A stretch of DNA of 64,000 bases from contig OX335653.1 in the NCBI GenBank assembly GCA_946894095.1, forward strand, positions 12,157,001 to 12,221,000, read 5' to 3'. The notes below the pieces were generated by a model, which did not search any database, had not been told where the DNA came from, and was given only the letters and a program-made list of their open reading frames with translations. Position numbers and translations under genes: made by a program. Every line of letters starts with the position of its first letter. Position 1 is the first letter of the stretch. The DNA is from Incurvaria masculella. Taxonomy: Eukaryota; Arthropoda; Insecta; Lepidoptera; Incurvariidae. Shown piece by piece: positions 54,250-64,000 of the stretch.

Positions 54250-54975
54250 TCAAAATACCATCACACATTTACGGCGAACGGCAATAATCATCAACAGGTT
54301 TTACATAACACTGTACTGACTATTATTTGGACTATTTTTTAGCATCTAAAACGCATTGAACGAAATTTTTAAATGCATAAAATGCAAACATGGACAATTC
54401 AAGAATAATCAATATTATTTGTTTTGCAATGTTTGACCCATACTTGCAATACATTAATGATTCCCTCTTTGTGTTTATTTTATTTTATGATTTCAATATT
54501 TACAAATTGTGTATATTCGACTTTATTAATTTATCCTTAATATCGATGATTTGTACTCAGAATAACGATGGTTTAATGAATGATTCCATTATTATTTTTT
54601 TCATTTTCCCGCTTGCAAATTCGCGAAAAGATTATTTTATGCCTTGTTAACTATACAATCATGGTACTAGGTACTGGTTCTGACCACTATCACTAAATAG
54701 GAACCTTAATATTTTAATGCACAATACAATATATTGTTATTTATTTTCGTGATCATTTTTGGCAACCCTGCCGTTTTCACTTTCATTTTTCATTTAGTTT
54801 TGACGCGCCATTCTGCTCAAAGGGCTTAGGATGCGCGCATCGTTAATGTGTCATGATGGATTAGGATGAATTTTGCACTATATCTACGACCAGATGTCAC
54901 AAATGTCACCATCCCTTTTTCTCATGCTATAACTAATTCAATTTAAGGAAATTTTTGTCTCATTTCATTCTTCCG
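54250..54975. other. Unassigned AT-rich sequence
   Basis: No feature recognised. An 86-codon frame at 54390-54650 is Ile/Phe/Asn-rich, as expected from AT-rich DNA. Confidence 0.4.
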
Positions 54976-54978
54976 CGA

Positions 54979-55300
54979 TTAGATGAATCTATTTGTCATT
55001 TTTTTTGCATGATGCATTTCCTTATACCTTGGTCCTGCTCTATTAACCTTTACGTAGTAGAGTTTGGTGTGCATGTAAAAGTATAGGTATGTGAGTTTTT
55101 TTAAAATTAGGAACGCTTTTGAATTATCGTCAGTATGGAGGTACCGTATCCATTCTTTTTCATCTAAGAGTGTGTCGAGGTTTGTCCGGACGAAATCGAA
55201 CGTAAACACGGGTTCCGACGCGTCTCCGACATAATGCACTGCGTCCGTGAGCCCAGACACAGAATATAATACTTGTACTTGGTACCAGAAGAGCCACTAT
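54979..55300 (-). CDS. Unassigned protein-like exon candidate
   Basis: A minus-strand frame open for about 105 codons to a stop at 54979-54981. The segment with H-Y-V-G-D-A-S-E-P-V-F-T-F-D-F-V and L-L-D-E-K-E-W-I-R-Y-L-H-T-D-D has balanced composition, unlike the AT-driven frames nearby. No family recognised and no clear splice donor. It may be one exon of a gene that also includes 55638-55850 on the same strand. Unknown function. Confidence 0.25.
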
Positions 55301-55637
55301 ACCTTACGTTCCGAAATGCTACATTGCAGAGAAAGCGAATACAGTGAATACTAGTGCTCCGAATTGATATTACTACTCATAGCTACAATTGCACGATATC
55401 AAATCGGAGCGAATTTAAGCGGACATATGTGTCAGAGCCTAACCTAACTACCTCGATATACCTAGTAAGTCTCAAGAGTGGTTATTGCAGGCCTAGAATT
55501 GTCTAACTAGATTAACAAATGGCGAAACGCCTTCGTGGGTTCAGAATACAAGTACATACGATCAAAGAATTACAGATAAACCCGCTTAATGACAGCTCGA
55601 TGACAGCCATTTGACAGCGTACACGGTGCACATGCTC

Positions 55638-55850
55638 TCAACTGTGCGCGCTTTGTACGATATATGTGCCGTCTAGGGTCACGTCCCTTATGTCAACATG
55701 ACGTTCATGGGAGTGAATATAAGCAATTCCTATAAATAAACTAAGTAGACGTTGAAAAAAATCCAGCGCAGTTTCTTTTGCTTTTTCAGCTTCTTCGCTG
55801 GGATTTCTGAACAGGCTAATGATAAAATATGTCGAAACCGTCATATTCAT
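55638..55850 (-). CDS. Unassigned protein-like exon candidate
   Basis: A 70-codon minus-strand frame with a hydrophobic start (V-S-T-Y-F-I-I-S-L-F), an amphipathic E-E-A-E-K-A-K-E-T-A-L-D-F-F segment and a hydrophobic L-F-I-G-I-A-Y-I. It could be a secreted or membrane-anchored N-terminal part. No family recognised. Possibly linked to the candidate at 54979-55300. Confidence 0.2.
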   Translation of the reverse strand: MNMTVSTYFIISLFRNPSEEAEKAKETALDFFQRLLSLFIGIAYIHSHERHVDIRDVTLDGTYIVQSAHS

Positions 55851-55924
55851 GATGAATAAACAATAAATTACAATATGAACCCGGCCTTAATCAACAATAC
55901 CAAACAATACTAGACCAAAGTACG

Positions 55925-56045
55925 TCGAAAACACGCAAAATACACAGAAAACACCAAACTAGACAGAAAACACCAAACTACACAGAAAAAATTCAATCGA
56001 TACTAAACAATATCAAACAAAACCGAAAAACAATAAACAACACAT
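55925..56045 (+). repeat. Degenerate ACACCAAACTACACAGAAA tandem repeat
   Basis: ACACAGAAAACACCAAACTA and variants recur about every 22 bp at 55950-55990 and decay into CAAACAA-rich sequence on the right. Purine/A-rich, strand-asymmetric. Confidence 0.7.
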
Positions 56046-56429
56046 AACAGCACCAGGCATATTTGTGACGTAAAATTGTAAATTAAGAATAATTGTAGAC
56101 ACAATTTAAATAAATAATTTTGAGGTTGTGTTTGTAGTTTATTTGTCTTTTAAAACGAAAGGCGGCGGCAGTGCGTGATAACCCTAGCGCAAGCCGGATT
56201 CGAACGATAATAGCGTGTAGTGGGGCGGGTTAGCGACGACGCGTTTCATCTCCCCTCCGCGCCAGCAGTGAGCGAAGTAATAAATACTTTAGCGTAGCGA
56301 CAATCAAGATCATAATTTAGTACTATTACTAATTCTGAGTCTATGGTCAGCGAAAACGGCCGAGGTATGTACACGTTACTGTCATTCTGTTAGCTATAAC
56401 GCTATTTTTGCTCCATGCGCCGAATGGCT

Positions 56430-56612
56430 CAGCATATCTACTCAGGAAAGCGAAAGTGAAAAATTATCGTGTTCGCTTCTGTCAAACTCAATATATATAA
56501 AAAAATGCCTATATTTATATTATTATATTATTTTTATATTATATTCTACATTGAGTTTGACAGAAGCGAACACGAGAACTTATTGCTTTCGCTTTCCAGC
56601 ATATCTAGTCAG
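56430..56612. mobile_element. 180-bp hairpin MITE
   Basis: Left arm (about 56433-56496: AGCATATCTACTCAGGAAAGCGAAAG, CGTGTTCGCTTCTGTCAAACTCAAT) mirrors the right arm (about 56551-56612: ATTGAGTTTGACAGAAGCGAACACG, CTTTCGCTTTCCAGCATAT). The loop is AT-only. No coding potential. Confidence 0.8.
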
Positions 56613-56704
56613 GAATGCGAAAACTAGATAGTCACAGATGAAAGTGAAACGCTTTCACCTGACGTAATCATACATAAAATGTTATGTTAGTGTTATCGTA
56701 CTTT

Positions 56705-57252
56705 AGGGTGGGCCTTCCCGCCCAACTCCCTATACAAATGGGGAAAGAAGATCACGCCCATATTTCTTGTCAGAGATCCCAAATTTTGCTCAAAGGAGCT
56801 TTCTCGGATCGAACTAGATGTCTGATGACCGTTGTCATTGTATAATTGTGTTTGGTTTCTAAGTTATAAGGTCCGAAAGTTCGAATTTTTCGCGCGTTTT
56901 ATACAATAACTTTGGAGGTGGATTACGCAATGATAAAGTAAGAACATCTTAAAAAGATTAGTCATCAGAGATAGCTTATGTAATCAAGATATTTAATCGA
57001 TTTGGTTTTTATTCGTTTTGGACTACAGCGGTCGTGGTTTTCTTTTAGCTATAAGTCGTTGTTTAATTAAAATTTTCGTAAATCTTACCAAATCATACAC
57101 TATGCACATTGTCTTTTTTGTCGACATGTTGCATCTGTCTCATCACGGAGCCTGTCTTTATCTTGGAATCAGAGAAGGTCTCAGAGCGCAACAGCACGGT
57201 TTTGTACCGTGCCCGCGAATGAGTTCGTCCCGCCGGGTTGGGCCACCATTAG
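56705..57252. mobile_element. TTAA-type MITE, copy 2
   Basis: About 550 bp, clearly alignable with 3648-4189 along its whole length: GGGGAAAGAAGATCACGC, CTAGATGTCTGATGACCGTTG, TTTCTAAGTTATAAGGTCCGAAAGTTCGAATTTTTCGCGCGTTTTAT and CGCAACAGCACGGTTTT, ending CCGGGTTGGGCCACC. The left TIR (GGGTGGGCC) is diverged, and the right flank reads ATTA rather than TTAA. Confidence 0.8.
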
Positions 57253-57966
57253 AATAATTAGAAAGGGACAACACAAGAGTGACTAGTGGCTGTCAATTAA
57301 TGACTGCGAAAGCGTAGTGACTCACCATTGATTCATAGGTGAGAATTTCATGAGTAGACCCTCTGAGTAAATTTTCAGAGTACAGTCGTTTCGTCTGAAA
57401 TCTATACACCGGAAATAGAGACAAATTTGATATTTTGATACAATTATGAAAAATTGATAAAATTCTGTCATGCTGACGACAACCATAGAGTAAATGGGAC
57501 TTAGGAATTCCTTCTCTTTCCATTGTATACAATTGGGAGGGAACGACTGTACGTTGTCCGAACCCAACCGAAGCAAAGAATATATAATAAATAGCCCAAG
57601 TATAAATCAGGAAATATTCTTTGGTTTTGTTGGCAGTTTTGGCACTTTTTCCAGAATTTCGGCACCTTAATTATTTTTTCCCTCCATTAGGAAAAACACA
57701 CACACTCTTGAATTAGTTTTTTTAAACACGGTAGATTACCACGCACCAAGAAGACAGAAACATCGTCGGAAGTCAAAATACAATTAAAATTTCAAATAAT
57801 TGATTAAATTGGGAGGATTCGTATATTTCAACTGGTAACACAACATAACCTCAAAATTCACTGTTTTGGTGTTTTTTAGTTTTAAGATTTTGATTGTGTG
57901 CAAATTTCAATCTAAATATCTAGAGCGAAAACAAGTATTCTGTAAAAATAGTAATAAAGCACAAAG
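57253..57966. other. Upstream flank of mRpS24
   Basis: No recognised feature. It must hold the mRpS24 promoter and 5' UTR, but no core promoter motif stands out. Minus-strand frames at 57293-57576 are unrecognised. Confidence 0.4.
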
Positions 57967-59696
57967 ATGTCACAATTATTGAAACTGCTTCAGGTATTCT
58001 GGTAATCCATGTCCCTTCATACTGTTTTTGGCAGCTGACCTCAATTGAATTACCAATATGTGCGATTGCAGCCTCAGATGTGTAGCGCGCTGCGACGTGA
58101 GGTTCACACTACTCCGACAATGTGTAGAGTCGTTGCGGGCAAGTACCGCATCACCAAGAAACGGGACCGGCCACTTACCTATGAGATGGCCAACCCACCG
58201 CATTTCATAGCTCACCGTAAATCATGGAATTCATGGAATACAGGTAATTAATATAATTTCACGAAACATATCCGAGCCCATCGCCAGTAAAGGAGAGTTT
58301 CAGTCGAGGCAAATTTATGCAATTAGTAGATATTTAAAAGTTTATGTGTATGCTAAGATCAGCATCTCGTTATCCCAACTTGTTCATAGCCCCACCCGCA
58401 TGTTAGTTTCACAGCCATTTAGAAATTGAAATGTCAACCAAACCAAAGAATTTGAAATACTTTTTCAATAATTTTAAATTAACTACTTGATTTAAAATGA
58501 AGGAATTATTGATAGATATTGAATGAAGAATTTCCAAAGAGAACATAGTAGCGCTGCTATTGCACTATTTCGCTAACAAAATATTTTTTCAAAGTTCAGT
58601 TTTGCCGTAAAATGCGATTGAATGCCCTATCTCACCATGTAGGGCTCATTGTACAGAGCGCATCACCCTCAACACCACAGTAGGAAAAAGTATGTGGTTC
58701 AAAGTTCAAAGTGTGGCTGTTAGGATGATGCCGTTTGTACATTGCAAAATCAATAGTGAAAGATTAAGTAGGTACTTTAGCGAGAGCCAGTGAAAAATCA
58801 GTGATCCACCTCAATGTCTTAAAACATTTTTTTTCTCATGTAATTGCAAATGGTGATTATATTTGGGAAATGTACAACACATATGTAAGTGTGGGTGTTT
58901 GGACACGTATATAGGGCTGAATTTTTCCAGTGGGCCTTCAGGGCCAAATCCAAAACTATAAGAAATAGTGAAAAACATTCAAAGGAGTCATGAGGCTGAT
59001 TTTGATAAAAACTAAAACTGAATTATTAGATTTATAAAAAAAAGATTTTCCTAGCCGGGAAACAAACTTGTTGATTTTGAAAAAAATCGCACACTGTATT
59101 AGTGCACCAATCAATAGTGTCGCTTATAAGGAACAAATCCTGTGAATTAACGCTATACGACAAACTAAAGGAAAGTGTGGATTTTTTATAAACTGATTCA
59201 AGTTTTCGATTATTCATCCTTTACCCATACCTTCTACCAAGAAACATAATTCGTGTATGTTAACAAATTCATGTATGCACATTTTCTTCCCTTGTTTACC
59301 TCCTACCAAGAGAAGCTCTTGTGGTATTAATAACTGACTCAAATTGCACTATACCTACCCAATTAAAATAGTCTGCAGAAGTTTTAAGTGCAGTGTGTTT
59401 CCCCAGCCAACCTGAAGGACGGCCTCCGCCGCTCTGAGACAGCCGTGGAGGATGAGTTTGTGCGGCGTTTTATGACGGGCACATGGCACGGACTTCTCTG
59501 CAGTGAGGTCATCATCAAGCGCCAGTTTAACCACATCCGCGTGGCTGCCATCGTGCGGCGCGCCATCAACCCCACAAAGATGTACTTTCTGATCGGCTAC
59601 ACAGAAGAAATGGTCGCAAACTGGCTGCAGTGTCCTGTCACTCTAGAGTTGCAAACTGTCGATAGCTTTAAGGATGTCGTGTTCAAGTATATTTAA
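57967..59696 (+). CDS. mRpS24: Mitochondrial ribosomal protein S24 (mRpS24/uS3m)
   Basis: Three exons: 57967-57993, 58072-58243 and 59407-59696 (27, 172 and 290 nt including stop; 162 aa, close to the roughly 165 aa of the family). Exon 1 encodes a short hydrophobic start (MSQLLKLLQ) and ends CAG|GTATTC; intron 1 is 78 bp, ending TTGCAG. Exon 2 continues with C-S-A-L-R-R-E-V-H-T-T, a mitochondrial-type presequence, then the conserved R-P-L-T-Y-E-M-A-N-P-P-H-F-I-A-H-R-K, and ends ACAG|GTAATT. Exon 3 follows TTTCCCCAG and encodes T-A-V-E-D-E-F-V-R-R-F-M-T-G-T-W, Y-F-L-I-G-Y-T-E-E-M and the family's C-terminal L-Q-T-V then VVFKYI. It is a structural component of the mitochondrial small ribosomal subunit. 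An alternative acceptor at 58034 is excluded because its frame stops. The first exon is inferred from phase and presequence. Confidence 0.9.
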
Positions 59697-60085
59697 GGTT
59701 TTTTCTGTTAAGTGCCATTGTTAGTGAAATTCGTTGCTAAAAATAGAGTATGTTTTAATATAATTGGAAGTGTGTTTTAATGTGTAACCGTTATAATTTG
59801 TTTCAATATTTTTTTGTCTACTTAAAAATATATTTTTGTTCACTTTGCAGTTGAAGATAATACCAAACTAAAATACTTTACGTTCTTCTGCAGTAAATTC
59901 GTTTTAGCATAAATTTTTAAGGCACTGCACAAAAAGGTCTTGCATTATCAAGTGTTATGAGGTACCACATACATTTCTCAGCTGGACTTTACTAGTTATA
60001 ATTTTGAATTTCCTTAATGTAGACAAAATGAGCGCACAACCAAAATGTTTCACCATTGTAGCTCAACTATGCACATGCATGGTTA
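59697..60085 (+). other. mRpS24 3' flank
   Basis: AT-rich sequence that should include the 3' UTR. No canonical AATAAA is evident close to the stop, and the transcript end cannot be placed. Confidence 0.4.
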
Positions 60086-60089
60086 ATAA

Positions 60090-60160
60090 TAATGATGAAA
60101 TTCTTTATTGTACACCTTCAAAAATGGTTACAAAAGGCGGGCAAGGGCATTCTCAAATAG
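60090..60160 (-). repeat. Possible retroelement 3' end, minus strand
   Basis: On the minus strand GGTGTACAATAAAGAATTTCATCATTATTA gives an AATAAA signal followed by a short ATT-type tail, a configuration usual for LINE/SINE 3' ends. The rest of the element is not recognised. Confidence 0.35.
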
Positions 60161-60249
60161 GATAAGGAGAATAAGGAAGGTAAATATAGAGAAACAACTG
60201 TTTAAAATTGATATCTCTTATAATTTGAATTATTCAAATGTACATAATG

Positions 60250-60395
60250 TGTAAGTTAACAAAGAGCACAGCGAGATGCTCGCAAGCGTAAGACCTGCGG
60301 ACGGGGTGACGTCGCTCGGCCGACGCTCACTTGCTGACGCACATACACACACGCACGCGCGAGGACACACTCATACATCTGCGCACACACAGGAA
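60250..60395. other. GC/CA-rich patch
   Basis: CpG-rich sequence followed by a degenerate CA repeat (CACATACACACACGCACGCGCG). No gene called. Confidence 0.4.
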
Positions 60396-60399
60396 TCGT

Positions 60400-63300
60400 C
60401 TAAAGGACTTGTTGCGGCAACTTCTCTATACAAACTATCGTTAAACTAGTAATTATGAAGGTATTGGCAGTTGTAAATACGCCTCACCCGCGCCTTTTGA
60501 ACTTCTGACCTAATTTGTACTTACATTTTGATAGTTGACAATAGTGATATAAATTTATAGATGGTACAAGTAAATATTTCCTCTTCATAATGTTACGTAA
60601 CTTTTTAATATTTTCGATTTTCTTGTAAACGACTGGTGTCCCTCACTTCAGGTAAATTTGTATTGTCTATCACAGTGACATAAAGCATTTGTTCTTACAT
60701 ACTAGCGAGTTGCGATCTTATTTTATATACACCATAATACAATTTTGTATATATGTTCCAAGTTGTTTCAGAAAATATTTAAATTTTAATATAAGGTTTG
60801 CGCAGTCTTTTGTTGAGCACGCGGTTTCGTTTCCTGCAAGCGACTTCGCAGCCGTGCTGTTGGGCGCATTGCAGAGAAAGAACCTCGCCCGATAGTGCCT
60901 GTGGAATGTCGACTCTCACCTATTGCAGGAACGGTCACAACTAACACTAACAGTTGAACAATGACTTTTTATTTGGCCGAGAAGTCTTAAAACTAAATAA
61001 TGAGACTTTCCTTCAATTTGGTTCTAAATGTCGACAGAAGTTCAAAGGGCGTGCAGCCACATGCGGGCGCGGCGGGATCGCTCGTTGTCTTACTTTCTTA
61101 GTTTCATCACAAACTACCGTCGTTTTCCATCCATCACATGAGAGTTACAATTACATTCATAATACAACATTTTTAATTGCTTGACATATTTAAAATATCT
61201 TTAAGATCAATAAATCTATTGCAATTACAAACACAAAGGAAATAAAAGTAGGTGAGAATTTATTACAAGTTGATTTTTCAAATTCATTTTCACAGCAATA
61301 TCACGCAACATACGATGTGTCGATAATTTAGTCTGATGGTGACCACTAAGCTTAGCTGTTTCGGCCAATGTCATAAGGTTTAAAACATTTATGGAACAAA
61401 TCATTAATGTAACTCGCGAAAAATCTGGCAATGGCGGCAATCTCATGCTATAAAACTCCGAGAACACGTGCACAGTAATAGCATTAGAATAAGGAAGCAG
61501 AAGATAGGTAAAAGTAAAAGGTTGCTTTGTATAATGTTTCCTAACTGCCAGTTTTATGAATTAAACGAGATTGAATAATTTACTATTTTTTTATAAAATT
61601 ATGACCTAGAACATATTACAATACATAAAGGCTGATTTTACAAAAGAAATCACAGAACATCTTCATCAACTGATCTCTTAGGCTAAATTTCTGTGCGATT
61701 AAAGCCAAGACTTTCATTTAATTCGTAAGTTAAAACTATTAAGTAAATTCATCAAAAGATTATTCAAAATAATTCAAGAGATCAAAAAATGTAATGTTAC
61801 AAAAAAATGGGGCAGCGTGGGTGCGGTAAACGACCAACGAACGACTAATCTCAATAACAACTAGACAATATCCTATCAAATGTTCTGCACTAAAAGTTCA
61901 AAAGTGTTTTGGATTAAAAATATGTGTTAAACCCAAAAAATAATTAGTAGAACCACAGTATTCCCCTTAAAAATATTCTAAAGCATTTTTATAAGGTAAA
62001 CAGGTATTATTCATCAGACATGATTTAAAATAAAATAATTCGATTCATACATAATTTCCTATACACAGTACAATGTAATTCATATATTTGGTGTCAATTA
62101 ATAAATTCTGATTGAAACCGATTTTTTTATAGAATTGTCACCCAAACGCATACATGCATGCGAAAAATAATTACAAATAAAATTATATTACAGCAGCACC
62201 TAACCAATATTTACTAAAACAGTTCATTCCCACATCCAATGATTTAACTAAGTAATCACTATCAAAAACAATAAGCGTTGGTAATCACATCCACACGGTG
62301 CTGTGTCACAATTCACCGCACAATTTTAGAAAAATTACACGTCGAACAACCTCATTCGCCGAGCGCAGAGAACTGATGGTACATGGCATGATAAGTACAT
62401 ATCAGTCAGTACATGATTTCGATAAGTTTCAATTATTTATTTGTAATATTTGTGCCACAGCAACTTATCTGTTCAGATTTAGATTCGAATGCGGAATATC
62501 AAGAATAAATGTAACTCTCTCTTTTTGCCATATGATTGATTGTGTAAGTTCTTTATCTCACAAAATTTAAAGCAATACGCAGCGACATCAGATATAGTAG
62601 GGAGCGGTGATGGCACATTAGATGGATTAGATTGGATGGGTCCTCATTAGAGGCAAATTTTGTTCAAAAATTTAAACTAGCCTCGAAGACGATACAAATG
62701 TATTAACACCAAACTCCAAATAAAACTATTCCACATCATGCTGACACGACTACACGCTAGTGATTTTGGAGATTGCTTCCACATAATAAAGTTTGACAAA
62801 GCAGCAAGTAAATGTTTTATTATGTTTAATGTGCCATCGGGAGCGAAAAACGCATTATTTAAAAAACAATGTCTAACTAGCCTGTGAAATAAACACATAA
62901 TGGTAAAAAAACCGAATCAGTCAAGCCGCGACCGGAACTAACCACTATAAATCACAAAAATATGTCTGTACAAAAAAGTCGTCAACAATGTCCTAAATAC
63001 GAGCCTAAATATTACACACACATCCTCACATCCATCAACCACAATTCATACTGAGACGACAATAAAGATTCTCGGGTGCAAACATGTTGGGAATACTTAC
63101 AAATATTCATTTGTACTACTGTTCAACTTATCGTGCTAAATAATATCTGTCGGCCGACATGCCACTACGCTTCACAGATGTGGTACACCCTAATGTCATG
63201 TGTACTTGTGTTCAAATATTTAAATTTTATTCGGGTGTATGAAAAAAAATGCGTGTAAATCACAAAATTATGTTTCTTAAAGATATTTAAAGAATAGGAG

Positions 63301-64000
63301 CCAAATAAAATTATTGATTGGAAGTGTTCAATACAACTCGAGGATAGGCTGAATTAAGCCGTTGGCTCATTAAAAACGTTCCAAACATATCCATAATTCT
63401 ACAATTTGGCAACACGATGACAAGTTGCAAGCTGAGGGTCCTAAATTCTACGTATTGCTCCCAGAGATAAACAAACATCTTTCCAACTACATTTTTAGAT
63501 CCATCATAGAATGATTTAAACATTGTTTTGCATGCAGTGTTCACGTATAATATAACAAAACGCCGAGAAGCCGGTCTCTAATGGCACAACCACTATAGGA
63601 TCCCAGTTTCTCGCGCTGTCAGTTAGGAACGCAGCGCGTAGTGCAACGACCGCAGACACATTTCCTACATTGGCCCACTTACGTACACAGAGAAATAAGT
63701 AATTACAACACTAACGATTAGCAGTCTCGCTGTACGGTTTGTAACCCACACAGAATGTTCGAGTAACCTACGTGCCAGCGACGCCCCGCGCCGCCAACAC
63801 CCCTCCTGCCGCCGCACGCTCGCTCCCCTAAGCTAATTCCATTTTGTTCAAGCATATCACCACTTCTCTAGTCCACGAAGACGAACCCTACACTTACTCA
63901 CTAAAACCCCTTAAGTCAAATGAAGTACAAATGCATGATTTCGCTAACTATCTGATATGATTTATTTACGGACATTGCACACTTCCAGCTTACAGGGACG
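60400..64000. other. Unassigned AT-rich sequence to the window end
   Basis: Frames of 60-90 codons on both strands have no recognisable domains and AT-driven composition. There is a CpG-richer patch at 63775-63820. The region could be UTR, intron or intergenic DNA of a gene outside the window. Confidence 0.45.

Overview
This is a repeat-dense, intron-containing, AT-rich animal genome segment. I infer an insect, most likely a moth or butterfly. The reasons are a spliced mitochondrial ribosomal protein gene with insect-like protein sequence, many copies of one tRNA-derived SINE, dispersed elements carrying GGAC/TCCG arrays of a kind I associate with Lepidoptera, RTE, CR1/Jockey-like and DIRS retroelement remains, and blocks of the insect telomere motif TTAGG. 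The order is an inference; no search was run.

Layout. 1-10 kb: inverted-repeat elements (1787-1963, 3648-4189, 8440-9470, 9769-10048), GGAC-repeat elements, SINE copies and a LINE tail. 10.4-18.55 kb: one decayed minus-strand DIRS-like retroelement (reverse transcriptase, RNase H, tyrosine recombinase). Its recombinase is split by a 5.84-kb element with 84-bp terminal inverted repeats and TA flanks, which carries a DUF4817-like exon; SINE, GGAC-element and RTE fragments sit inside that. A second RTE fragment splits the RNase H. 18.7-32.6 kb: mostly unassigned DNA with scattered LINE tails and palindromic elements. 32.65-37.5 kb: a CpG-rich block followed by a three-exon gene model whose splice phases all agree and whose last exon resembles the N-terminal part of Mutator-like transposase proteins. 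It ends at the edge of a roughly 1-kb foldback element (37518-38572). 38.9-40.07 kb: a 118-bp satellite in two opposed blocks that shares a module with the foldback. 41.8-43.1 kb: two copies of an element, one with a CCTAA (TTAGG) array in its hairpin loop. 45-48.9 kb: SINE copies, some in opposed pairs. 48.9-50.4 kb: a Jockey/CR1-like LINE remnant with a YADD motif.

Conventional genes lie at the right. A single-exon 562-codon minus-strand gene (50526-52214) encodes a pogo/Tigger (CENP-B/jerky-type) protein whose frame is fully open although two of three catalytic aspartates are replaced, as expected for a domesticated transposase. mRpS24 (57967-59696, three exons, plus strand) encodes a mitochondrial small-subunit ribosomal protein. 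From 59.7 kb to the end I see no convincing gene.

The strongest leads are the catalytically altered pogo-like gene, the nested DIRS/DUF4817 insertion, the spliced MULE-like gene ending at the foldback, the foldback plus opposed 118-bp satellite, and the hairpin element with telomere-type repeats in its loop.
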